Shown here: piece after piece, positions 22,928-32,516 of the stretch
Position numbering within the stretch: position 1 is the stretch's first letter
Layout of the letters: each line of letters starts with the position of its first letter
From: Siphonodentalium dalli
Taxonomy: Eukaryota > Mollusca > Scaphopoda > Gadilida > Siphonodentaliidae
DNA length: 64,000 bases
Reading direction: 5' to 3'
Assembly: GCA_032622095.1 (NCBI GenBank)
Contig: CP136068.1
Span: 129,959,989 to 130,023,988 of the forward strand
Position numbers and translations under genes: made by a program
The notes under the pieces: model-generated
What the model was told of the DNA's origin: nothing
Seen by the model: only the letters and a program-made list of their open reading frames with translations
Database searches by the model: none

Positions 22928-24046
22928 CTATTTACGTGCATATGGTCTCCATGGGCGGCAGTAGGCTCCCGCAGGCCAAAAACCAGAGTCAAGTAGTGGA
23001 TAGCTTTGATCTTTGATCACGTTTAGTCGCGCACATACAGTTCCGGCGCGAGCACTTGGCATCAGTTTAAGGTAACTTGGGACAACACCTCTTTCAGACA
23101 AGTATTTACGAATCTGGTACTGTGTCGTACCATCAACGATGCCACCAATATAGAATTCCAGAATTTGTCTATTCACAATATTGTTAGTTTTATTCGTATT
23201 CACATGTTTACTATTGTAGTTGTCTCTCTGACCGTTTGCGTGTGATGTGGCTTTTTCCGTAGTGTGACGTCGATCAGTTATCAATGTCTCAATTTGCTGT
23301 GGAGGCGTGGATGTGTGAGCACTCGTAATTTGAGGATAACCCATGCTGATTGCATGGATTGATGATACAGGGATATACCCAGTCAAGCGAGAGTTTTGCG
23401 TGTGACTTTGTACACTTTGTGTTGAGTAGCACTGGTTATTTCTGATCACAGTCGGTATGGGCATACATAATTTCTGGCTGGATTCTAATACTGCGTCACC
23501 GCATATGTCTCTGTTCGACGGAACATATATCAGCTGTCCATCAGGCGAACGTGGGTTATAACATAATGTGTTTCTCATCGGTGCTTGTATAATGTTATCT
23601 CGAATTAGGGGTAGCCTCTGACATGTTGGCCTTTCTGAAATTATATATGTAGCCGGCTTAACCTGGGGTTGTAAGGAAATGTTCGGTCGCGCAATCGTGT
23701 AGATTGGCAGGTTGGATAGACCGTACGCGTGCGACACTGTGTGTTGATCTATTTGAGTGTTTATTTGAGACAAAGTGATTTCACTGGTGGTTGGCACATA
23801 GTTTTCTGGCAGTATTTCTTCTATATCAGTATTGATGTCGTCATCATCTGCATGCACATGTCCATCATTTTCAACTATATGACGCGGATGACTGATTAAC
23901 TCAGGACTGCCCAACAACCTATTGGTGTCGTCGTTGTGTGAGACCAGTTTGTTACTATCGTTGCTTTCAGCGCTAATTGCACTAGCAGGCGTCATATCGA
24001 TACGCACTGAATCACATGGGTGATTATGCGTGTCCTTTGAAGACAT
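22928..24046 (-). CDS. Lineage B LINE ORF1 with C-terminal RRM-like fold
   Basis: A 372-codon intact frame starting MSSKDTHNHP and ending GAYCRPWRPYARK. The first 280 residues are low-complexity (Asp, Ser, Thr, Asn, Gln rich) and probably disordered. Residues about 295-372 (EFYIGGIVDGTTQYQIRKYL, then SARAGTVCARLNV, DSGFWPAG) resemble the single RRM-like domain found in ORF1 of CR1/L2-type LINEs, where ORF1 acts as an RNA chaperone in the retrotransposition particle. Its stop lies 8 nt before the ORF2 ATG (22919), so ORF2 is probably translated by reinitiation. No frameshift or stop is seen in this ORF, unlike its partner. Confidence 0.75.
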   Translation of the reverse strand: MSSKDTHNHPCDSVRIDMTPASAISAESNDSNKLVSHNDDTNRLLGSPELISHPRHIVENDGHVHADDDDINTDIEEILPENYVPTTSEITLSQINTQIDQHTVSHAYGLSNLPIYTIARPNISLQPQVKPATYIISERPTCQRLPLIRDNIIQAPMRNTLCYNPRSPDGQLIYVPSNRDICGDAVLESSQKLCMPIPTVIRNNQCYSTQSVQSHTQNSRLTGYIPVSSIHAISMGYPQITSAHTSTPPQQIETLITDRRHTTEKATSHANGQRDNYNSKHVNTNKTNNIVNRQILEFYIGGIVDGTTQYQIRKYLSERGVVPSYLKLMPSARAGTVCARLNVIKDQSYPLLDSGFWPAGAYCRPWRPYARK

Positions 24047-24711
24047 TATGGCAATATCGTATAATAGCCCCTGGATTCTAAGAAGTTAGATTCTGCAAAT
24101 AAACAAACCAAACAGTTCCCTGCTCTGCCTCGCTGTGTCTTGGTGAAAGGTAATGGCGTCGGAGTAAATAACAAACTGAAATACTTTGTTATAAACATAG
24201 GAATTCGCTGAAACGAATTTATTTATTTTTTACCGGAAACTTCTATTCCGTTATATTTAAACGTTTCTTCGCATGTTAGTTATTACTTCGGTTTTTGATG
24301 TTATCATTAATATGTTGTTGCCACTTTATTAAAAGTGAAGGTACGATAATTGTTGAGATATTTATCCAAAAATATTACAATCTAAAACTGTCATCATCAG
24401 AGCTATACGTAGGCTAAATATAGCTAATGGGTTTTTCCATTTGATTAACATATCCCAATTTAATAGCCAATCAAATTTAACATTATGCACCATGCTGACC
24501 AATGACAGTTTCCGTAGTTTTTTTGACGCTGAAGCACGATGTTGTGGACTGATGTTGACTCAAGGAAAAAAGTCAACAAAATTTTTCTTCTTACAGACTA
24601 TTTACGAGCACGGTAAGGAATTTTATATACAATAAACACCGTAATAGTTTATCGGTCATTTATCGTCCAATTAAACGTCAATAACTGAATAACCCATTAT
24701 TGATAGGATAC
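24047..24711. other. LINE 5' flank and AT-rich spacer
   Basis: No supported gene. The first 100 bases are probably LINE 5' UTR; the rest is AT-rich unique sequence up to the terminal word tttggtagtaaataataact of the palindromic element. Confidence 0.5.
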
Positions 24712-24734
24712 TTTGGTAGTAAATAATAACTAAT

Positions 24735-25985
24735 TAACGGGTATGCTAGGAGGGTGATAATGTCTGAGATGAGCACATTAACATCCATGATGGCTGTCAA
24801 AAAGGCTTATTGTGCTCCTTTGACGAATTATCACTATCCTAGCATACCCGTTATTTATTTAATATTAACTAAATAACGGGTATGCTAGGAGGGTGATAAT
24901 GTCTGAGATGAGCACATTAACATCCATGATGGCTGTCAAAAAGGCTTATTGTGCTCCTTTGGCGAATTATCACTCTCCTAGCATACCCGTTATTTAGTTA
25001 ATATTAACTAAATAACGGGTATGCTAGGAGGGTGATAATGTCTGAGATGAGCACAATAACATCCATGATGGCTGTCAAAAAGGCTAAATGTGCTCCTTTG
25101 ACACATTTTCACTCTCCTAGCATACCCGTTATTTAGTTAATATTAACTAAATAACGGGTATGCTAGGAGGGTGATGATTTCTGAGATGAGCACAATAACA
25201 TCCATGATGGCTGTCAAAAAGGCTAAATGTGCTCCTTTGACACATTATCACTCTCCTAGCATACCCGTTATTTAGTTAATATTAACTAAATAACGGGTAT
25301 GCTAGGAGGGTGATAATGTCTGAGATGAGCACATTAACATCCATGATGGCTGTCAAAAAGGCTAAATGTGCTCCTTTGACGAATTATCACTCTCCTAGCA
25401 TACCCGTTATTTAGTTAATATTTACTAAATAACGGGTATGCTATGAGGGTGATAATGTCTGAGATGAGCACATTAACATCCATGATGGCTGTCAAAAAGG
25501 CTTATTGTGCTCCTTTGACGAATTATCATTCTCCTAGCATACCCGTTATTTAGTTAATATTAACTAAATAACGGGTATGCTAGGAGGGTGATAATGTCTG
25601 AGATGAGCACATTAACATCCATGATGGCTGTCAAAAAGGCTTATTGTGCTCCTTTGACACATTATCACTCTCCTAGCATACCCGTTATTTAGTTAATATT
25701 TACTAAATAACGGGTATGCTATGAGGGTGATAATGTCTGAGATGAGCACATTAACATCCATGATGGCTGTCAAAAAGGCTAAATGTGCTCCTTTGACGAA
25801 TTATCACTCTCCTAGCATACCCGTTATTTAGTTAATATTTACTAAATAACGGGTATGCTATGAGGGTGATAATGTCTGAGATGAGCACATTAACATCCAT
25901 GATGGCTGTCAAAAAGGCTTATTGTGCACCTTTGACGAATTATCATTCTCCTAGCATACCCGTTATTTAGTTAATATTTACTAAA
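24735..25985 (+). repeat. Left array: nine 139-bp palindromic monomers
   Basis: The word taacgggtatgct starts at 24735, 24874, 25013, 25152, 25291, 25430, 25569, 25708 and 25847, always 139 bp apart, and a tenth copy is cut after 12 bp at 25986. Within each unit the ends (taacgggtatgctaggag and its complement) pair over about 27 bp, and an inner gagcacatt / aatgtgctc pair forms a second stem, so every monomer can fold into one hairpin. Units differ by a few substitutions only. Confidence 0.96.
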
Positions 25986-25996
25986 TAACGGGTATG

Positions 25997-27118
25997 CCTT
26001 GAAAGCAATTAATCATTGTTTTTAAACATCGTCTTCTCTATATATATTCGTATTATAGTCCCTATAAACGTGCTAACTGTACACATACAAGTGAAATATG
26101 TAGAAGTCGTTTTAAGTCAAAGTAATTATAAATAGGGACTATAATACGAATATATATAGAGAAGACGATGTTTGAAAACAATCATTAATTGCTTTCAAGG
26201 CAAGGGTCTCCGTTGGGGATAGAGAACGAAACAGGGGTTTAGGTATATTTCGGGGGTTATACGTAAGACAAAGAAGTCAACTTTAGGGACTATTCTTCAT
26301 GATTAATAGTCCCTAAAGTGGACTTCTTTGTCTTACGTATAACCCCCGAAATATACCTAAACCCCTGTTTCGTTCTCTGTCCCCAACGGAGACCCTTGCC
26401 TTGAAAGCAATTAATGATTGTTTTTAAACATCGTCTTCTCTATATATATTCGTATTATAGTCCATATTTATAATTACTTTGACTTAAAACGACTTCTACA
26501 TATTTCATTGTTATGTGTACAGTTAGCACGTTTATAGGGACTATAATACGAATATATATAGAGAAGACGATGTTTAAAAACAATCATTAATTGCTTTCAA
26601 GGCAAGGGTCTCCGTTGGGGATAGAGAACGAAACAGGGGTTTCGGTATATTTCGGGGGTTATACGTAAGACAAAGAAGTCAACTTTAGGGACTATTCTTC
26701 ATGATTAATAGTCCCTAAAGTGGACTTCTTTGTCTTACGTATAACCCCCGAAATATACCTAAACCCCCGTTTCGTTCTCTGTCCCCAACGGAGACCCTTG
26801 CCTTGAAAGCAATTAATGATTGTTTTTAAACATCGTCTTCTCTATATATATTCGTATTATAGTCCCTATTTATAATTAATTTGACTTAAAACGACTTCTA
26901 CATATTTCACTTTTATGTGTACAGTTAGCACGTTAATAGGGACTATAATACGAATATATAGAGAAGACGATGTTTAAAAACAATCATTAATTGCTTTCAA
27001 GGCAAGGGTCTCCGTTGGGGGTAGAGAACGAAACAGGGGTTTAGGTATATTTCGGGGGTTATACGTAAGACAAAGAAGTCCACATTAGGGACTATTCATC
27101 ACGATCAATAGTCCCTAA
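25997..27118. repeat. Palindromic core: alternating P2 and P1 modules, 402-bp period
   Basis: The order is P2 25997-26200, P1 26201-26398, P2 26399-26602, P1 26603-26800, P2 26801-27002, and half P1 27003-27118. P1 is a near-perfect inverted repeat of about 198 bp (arms caagggtctccgttgggg...tagggacta, loop about 14 nt). P2 has arms of about 67 bp (ccttgaaagcaattaatga...tatagtcccta) around a loop of about 70 nt. Both carry a tagggacta/tagtcccta word next to the loop. No coding frame is seen. Confidence 0.95.
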
Positions 27119-27129
27119 TATTAACTAAA

Positions 27130-28361
27130 TAACGGGTATGCTAGGAGAATGATAATTCGTCAAAGGAGCACAATAAGCCTTTTTGACAGACATCATGGAG
27201 TCATGTGCTCATCTCAGACATTATTACCCTCCTAGCATACCCGTTATTTAGTTAATATTAACTAAATAACGGGTATGCTAGGAGAGTGATAATGTGTCAA
27301 AGGATCACATTTAGCCTTTTTGACAGCCATCATGGATGTTAATGTGCTCATCTCAGGCATGATCACCCACATAACATACCCGTTATTTGGTAAATATTAA
27401 CTAAATAACGGGTATGCTAGGAGAATGATAATTCGTCAAAGGAGCACATTTAGCCTTTTTGACAGCCATCATGGATGTTAATCTGCTCATCTCAGACATT
27501 ATCACCCTCCTAGCATACCCGTTATTTAGTAAATATTAACTAAATAACGGGTATGCTAGGAGAATGATAATTCGTCAAAGGAGCACAATAAGCCTTTTTG
27601 GCAGCCATCATGGATGTTAATGTGCTCATCTCAGACATTATCACCCTCCTAGCATACCCGTTATTTAGTTAATATTAACTAAATAACGGGTATGCTAGGA
27701 GAGTGATAATTCGTCAAAGGAGCACATTTAGCCTTTTTGACAGCCATCATGGATGTTAATGTGCTCATCTCAGACATTATCATTCTCATAGCAAACCCGT
27801 TATTTAGTAAATATTAACTAAATAACGGGTATGCTAGGAGAGTGATAATTCGTCAAAGGAGCACATTTAGCCTTTTTGACAGCCATCATGGATGTTAATG
27901 TGCTCATCTCAGACATTATCACCCTCCTAGCATACCCGTTATTTAGTTAATATTAACTAAATAACGGGTATGCTAGGAGAGTGATAATGTGTCAAAGGAG
28001 CACATTTAGCCTTTTTGACAGCGATCGTGGATGTTAATCTGCTCATCTCACACATTATCACCCTCCTAGCATACCCGTTATTTTGTTAATATTAACTAAA
28101 TAACGGGTATGCTAGGAGAGTGATAATTCGTCAAAGGAGCACATTTAGCCTTTTTGACAGCAATCATGGATGTTAATGTGCTCATCTCAGACATTATCAC
28201 CCTCCTAGCATACCCGTTATTTAGTTAATATTAACTAAATAACGGGTATGCTAGGAGAGTGATAATGTGTCAAAGGAGCACATTTAGCCTTTTTGACAGC
28301 GATCGTGGATGTTAATGTGCTCATCTCAGACATTATCACCCTCCTAGCATACCCGTTATTT
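27130..28361 (-). repeat. Right array: nine 139-bp palindromic monomers, inverted
   Basis: Unit starts at 27130, 27267, 27406, 27545, 27684, 27823, 27962, 28101 and 28240 (one spacing of 137, the rest 139). The interior reads cgtcaaaggagcaca...atgtgctcatctcagacatt, the reverse complement of the left-array interior, so the array is truly inverted. Unit number equals that of the left array. Confidence 0.96.
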
Positions 28362-28387
28362 AGTTATTATTTACTACCAAAAAAAAA

Positions 28388-28740
28388 TCCACTCTAGGGA
28401 CTATTCTTCTAGATTAATAGTCCCTAAAGATGACTTCTTTGTCTTACGTATAACCCCCGAAATATACCTAAACCGCTGTTTCGTTCTCTAGCCCCAACGG
28501 AGACCCTTGCATTGAAAGCAATTAATGATCGTTAATAAACATCTTCTTCTCTATATATATTTGTATAATAGTCCCTATTTATAATTACTTTGACTTAAAA
28601 CGACTTATATATATTTTACTTATATGTGTACGGTTAGGACGTTACAAGGGACTATAATACGAATATATATAGAGAAGATATTTATAAAGAATCATTAATT
28701 GCTTTCAAGGCAAGGATCTCCGTTGGGGATAGAGAACGAA
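28388..28740. repeat. Core modules outside the right array (half P1, P2, start of P1)
   Basis: 28388-28509 is the second half of a P1 palindrome, 28510-28710 a diverged P2, and 28711-28740 the first bases of another P1. With 27003-27118 holding the first half of P1, the right 139-bp array sits exactly inside a P1 module. Confidence 0.9.
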
Positions 28741-29262
28741 AGGAAGAACGTTTGTCAAGTTAATTGGTATTGCATACCGTACATCGGCCAAAACGAAAGA
28801 GGAGAGTGAAGCGAAGTACCGTATAATTATATTTTAGTTACACAACTTTTGTATTTATAACATATACTATTTAAGAACCATGAAACAATCAAAATCAAAT
28901 CGAAACGCATCGCGGCCCACGTGGAGGAAATGCGAGAAAAAAACAATCAAACTACTTGAATTGTTAATTAATATTAAAATTAAAATAATTAAAATTAAAA
29001 TAATTTTGGTTAGAAGCGTACTTAAGCATTATATGATGTAATATGACGAAACAATGACTTAATTTCATGGGGAGTGGCCCAGTGACACGGAGAATGGTAG
29101 GCACTCGATTGGAAAATTATTAAATTCCATTTCATTAAAATTCCATTGAGAAGTGACGAATCGACCCCACCAGAGCACACAATACAGGTAATGTGATAAA
29201 ACAAATACATAATTACATATAGTGGTGTATGCATGGCCCGGCGATCGTACGACTCATCATGG
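28741..29262 (-). other. AT-rich flank and probable 3' UTR of the lineage C LINE
   Basis: Contains (aaaattaaaataatt)-type repeats at about 28965-29010, a plausible retrotransposon tail on the minus strand, then noncoding sequence up to the RT stop. Nothing else was recognised. Confidence 0.45.
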
Positions 29263-30690
29263 TTATGAGAAACGCCGAGTTTGTAAAATGAACTTTTGTA
29301 CGGAGACAAAGATCTGAGTATTGAGACGATCAGAAAGTTCACTTGAGCCATATAATAGGATATCAATTGATATTCTGCTTGTTGGTAGCGCGGACATGAG
29401 CTCTATTCTCTCTTGAGTATACAGAGGACAATGAAAAAAGAAGTGGTATGCCGATTCAATTCCATAATCACCACAGGAACAGAACGGAGAATCTTCCAAG
29501 TGGTTTACGACGAGGTCTTTATTCAGGTTACTACAGCCTAATCTAATTCTAGTATGATAAACTTGTGCTTTCCTGGAGTAACTTTGATAGTAAAATTTGG
29601 CTATTTTTGAACGATCAACATTTAGGGTCCGCTTAAATTCTCTCAACGAAGGGGTCATCTTTACTGGGTCGGGTAAACTATTCCAAGCACGTGTGGTTGA
29701 CGGTAGAAATGTGTCCATATACGCATTCCTATTACTGTCAGGTGGATGAATACTAGCATGCCTAAAATTATAACCAGACGACATAGAATCTGGTGGAATC
29801 ATATTGGATAAATAGGATGGAGTTATTTTTCTTGTCATTTTGTAAAATTGAATTAATTTCTGTTTACTTCTTCTTGATGCAAGTGTTTCCCAACCAGTTT
29901 CAAGTAACAAGTTGAGGTCGCTAGTACTTCTAGTTGCCCCAGTTACAACTCGTGCCATTTCGTACTGAATATCATCAATGCAATCGCTCATGTATTTCGG
30001 AATGTTATCCCAAACAGGGGATGCATATTCCAGTATTGGGCGAATGAATGAGACATATACGGTTTCTAAAGATTTTCTGCTTAATCGGAACTTGTGTTTC
30101 TTTACAAGATTAACTCTCTTCCATGCCTTGTTGAGTATGCTACAAATGTGACTTTCCCATGAACCAGTAGTGTCAAATATAACTCCGAGATGTTTATGAT
30201 TGCTTACTTCTGTTATTTGTGATCCAGCCATGAGTAGGGGTGGGTGAGCTATATTTAGGTTATTCCTTGATACTATCAATGCTTCGGTCTTCAGGGGGTT
30301 GAACTTTACCGACCACTTACATGACCATTTGACAATAGTGTCAATATCTTTATTAATTATTTCAGCGGCGAGGGTAGGGTTCTCAACACACAGATAAATT
30401 GAGGCGTCATCAGCAAAAAGACGTATGTTGCACACTATATTTTTTGTTATATCGTTGATATAAATAAGAAATAAAAGGGGTCCTAATATTGAGCCTTGTG
30501 GGACGCCTGCAGATACATATTTCCAGTCAGAGCTAGCGTTATCAATCAAAACTCTCTGTTGGCGAGATTTAAGATAGGAAGCTATTAGATTGTACAACTT
30601 GCCATTGATGCCCATGCTCGAGATTTTGTGGAGGAAACCTTTGTGCCAAACCTTATCAAAATGCCTTACTGATGTCACAAAATATACAAC
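29263..30690 (-). pseudogene. Lineage C LINE reverse transcriptase, N-terminally deleted
   Basis: The minus frame gives RT blocks HFDKVWHKGFLHKI, AGVPQGSILGPLLFLIYIND, NIRLFADDASIYL (catalytic ADD intact), KFNPLKTEALIVSR, HKHLGVIFD, FIRPILEYASPVWDN and EMARVVTGATRSTS. The C-terminus is a CSCG...AYHFFFHC zinc motif ending ILQTRRFS. RT motif A is scrambled to YFVTSVRHFDKV. The endonuclease and the first part of RT are missing. It is related to the plus-strand copy at 43774-45156. The stop is at 29263. Confidence 0.88.
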
Positions 30691-32041
30691 TGGTGTTGAT
30701 TGAACTCGCTTCTGTGTAGAGCTAACATTTGGGGTATCTTGTTCCGCCATTGACGGGTCATCAATATGCAGCGTGTCCCTTATGAATGCGCACAACTCAC
30801 TATATTTGGCTGCATTGCTCTGAGCGTACATTTCAAATGCATCAGCTAAATTCCGGCTGGCCTTGTCAGTGTAGGCATTAGCTTCTTTAGATGTTTCATT
30901 ACATTTTCTACTCAGTTGGTTGATTTTTACATCTATAGTTTTTGATTTATTAATCGATTTAGTCATTTTTGTAAACTTCGAATTAAAGTATGTTTGGAAA
31001 GACTCCAGGCTGTCTCGATTGGATTTCGTATCGTCAGCCAACAGTTTGCACTTAGATTTCAAGTTTGTGATTCCGGCGCACCGTTCATCGCTAAGGCGTT
31101 CAACTTCCAGAGAAACACTATTTTGCTTTTCCTGAATCACTTTCACACTTTCGTTTAAAGAGGCGAGAGTTGTGGCTACTCCAGCAAACATTTTCTGGTG
31201 ATTCGCTTTCATAAGGGTTATCTCAGCAAGGGTTTCGGACAGTTTATTTTGGAGACATACTGAATTACATGGGCAAGTGTTTGTATTAGTTGTGTCACTT
31301 TCAGTTCCCGGTTGCGAAGAAATATTCACAGACACCGACTTCTTTCGTGTTGCCGCTTGTGTTATCAAGTCTCTGATGTCATCGAATGATCCACCACGAA
31401 TAAACTGTATCATCAAGTATATGTCTCTAGCTAATTTGGAGGTAAGAGGGTGTCCTGGATCTCTCTGAACGCGACCTTTTAATCTGATTTAAACAATATT
31501 TATTAGCCCCAATATTACATTTATGATGAACAACATTTAGATGATGGAAACATGAGTAGAATAGAAAAGGGGAAGAGGATTTAGCAGCAAGCAGATATGT
31601 GCTTTTGTTGAGCTATCTCCTCAATCTGTAGTCGCATAAGTCATTACAAGTGATATTGGCTTGATTGAATATTTTCTGTCTAAGAGAGTCAAGGTCTTTG
31701 GGATCCGGAATCGTGCGAACAAGTTCTGAGATGAATATATCCTTCGGCAGATCTAACAGGTGACGTAAAAGTGTGCAATTGTCAATTGAGAACTCTTGTT
31801 CGGATACTGCATTCGATACAGAATAACCGGTAGTGATACACGTGGCCTGCAACGCAGAGTCGCGGTCACATGCTGAATTACACGTTGCATTAGAGTCGGC
31901 TTCTGTTGTTTCAAGTGTTCCGTTATCACTTATCGTCGGTGGTTTCTCTTTTGAAGCCTGGCGTCTGTGACTAAGAGGTGTCGTCGGTGTCATTACAGTA
32001 TATGTTTTTCCTTCAATCGTTACGACATCGGATTCACTCAT
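30691..32041 (-). pseudogene. Lineage C LINE ORF1 (coiled coil), interrupted and fused to RT
   Basis: The start MSESDVVTIEGKTYTV is at 32041. The first exon-like piece ends DLCDYRLRR at 31613; then a short insertion; then LKGRVQRDPGHPLTSKLARD and IRGGSFDDIRDLI. A long predicted coiled coil follows (SETLAEITLMKANHQKMF, SLEVERLSDERCAGITNLKS, MTKSINKSK, NQLSRKCNETSKE), then SMAEQDTPNVSSTQKRVQ. The frame runs without a stop into the RT (about 30690), so ORF1 and RT are one 717-codon frame in this copy. The length and coiled coil suggest a LINE ORF1 RNA-binding protein, but no known family was identified. Confidence 0.55.
31486..31615 (-). mobile_element. Short LINE 3'-end insertion inside lineage C ORF1
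   Basis: About 130 bp of noncoding sequence ending (minus strand) AATAAATATTGTTTAAATC splits ORF1. AGATTgagg and AGATTaaaagg flank it as an imperfect target duplication; taking it out joins CDYRLKGRVQRDP in one frame. The tail resembles that of the 33032-33583 insertion. Confidence 0.6.
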
Positions 32042-32068
32042 GGTAATTAGCGGTTCCGCTGGTCTCAC

Positions 32069-32516
32069 TTCAGGGCCGTAGAATGAAAACTCGTATTACT
32101 TTGAGGCTAATCAGTGTCCATTCTCTGGTTGAATGGTTGTTGTTCACACCTTCTAACTACAGCGTACGAGCACTCTTCTATTGTTCTCTCCGAATGTGAC
32201 ATATTTACAGAATATAATGGCGACCTACTGTGGACACATAAACAAAGGGTGGGATGAAGAACGTTTATACGACATATTTAACATTGAATATTCTGCCTTT
32301 AAAGTCACATAACGTCCATGAAAGATGCACAATAAGAAGCACCACGTTCACAGTAGATCCATAGTCATGTCGAAATATAGTCCTAATTGCACAAAACTGA
32401 GTTGATGAGAAAAAACACGGAGCGAACTTAAGCCATGTTACAAGCAGGGCAGATAACTCTAACAGATAACATATGCACTTCTGAACAAAGCTAGGGGTCA
32501 CAAACTCACTGTACAA
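32069..32516. other. Intergenic or LINE 5' flank
   Basis: No supported gene. Probably the 5' UTR of lineage C up to about 32230, then unique sequence up to the abrupt start of the next LINE fragment at 32517. Confidence 0.4.

Larger units (their letters stand above)
18965..24046 (-). mobile_element. Near full-length lineage B LINE (ORF1 + ORF2)
   Basis: Contains ORF1 (24046-22928), an 8-nt spacer, ORF2 (22919-19410, two frameshifts) and a 3' UTR ending in aatattgtgatt repeats. It is the most complete retrotransposon in the window. Lineage B pieces also occur at 18385-18943, 39350-40165 and 43534-46465. The 5' boundary upstream of 24046 cannot be fixed because no second 5' copy is present. 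Confidence 0.85.
24712..28381. mobile_element. Foldback-like composite: two inverted 9 x 139-bp hairpin arrays around a palindromic core
   Basis: Left array 24735-25985 has nine 139-bp units, the core is 25997-27118, and right array 27130-28361 has nine units in inverse orientation. The outer tips tttggtagtaaataataact (24712) and the reverse complement at 28361-28381 form terminal inverted repeats. Long inverted terminal repeats built of short tandem units around a central segment are the hallmark of Foldback/Galileo-like DNA elements. No transposase is encoded, so mobility would need help in trans. It could also be an assembly of two independent MITE-type satellites. Confidence 0.72.

Noticed and set aside
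24735-28361. CRISPR-like regular array
   Set aside because: Spacing is regular but whole 139-bp units repeat, including the interior; there are no unique spacers, and the window is clearly eukaryotic.
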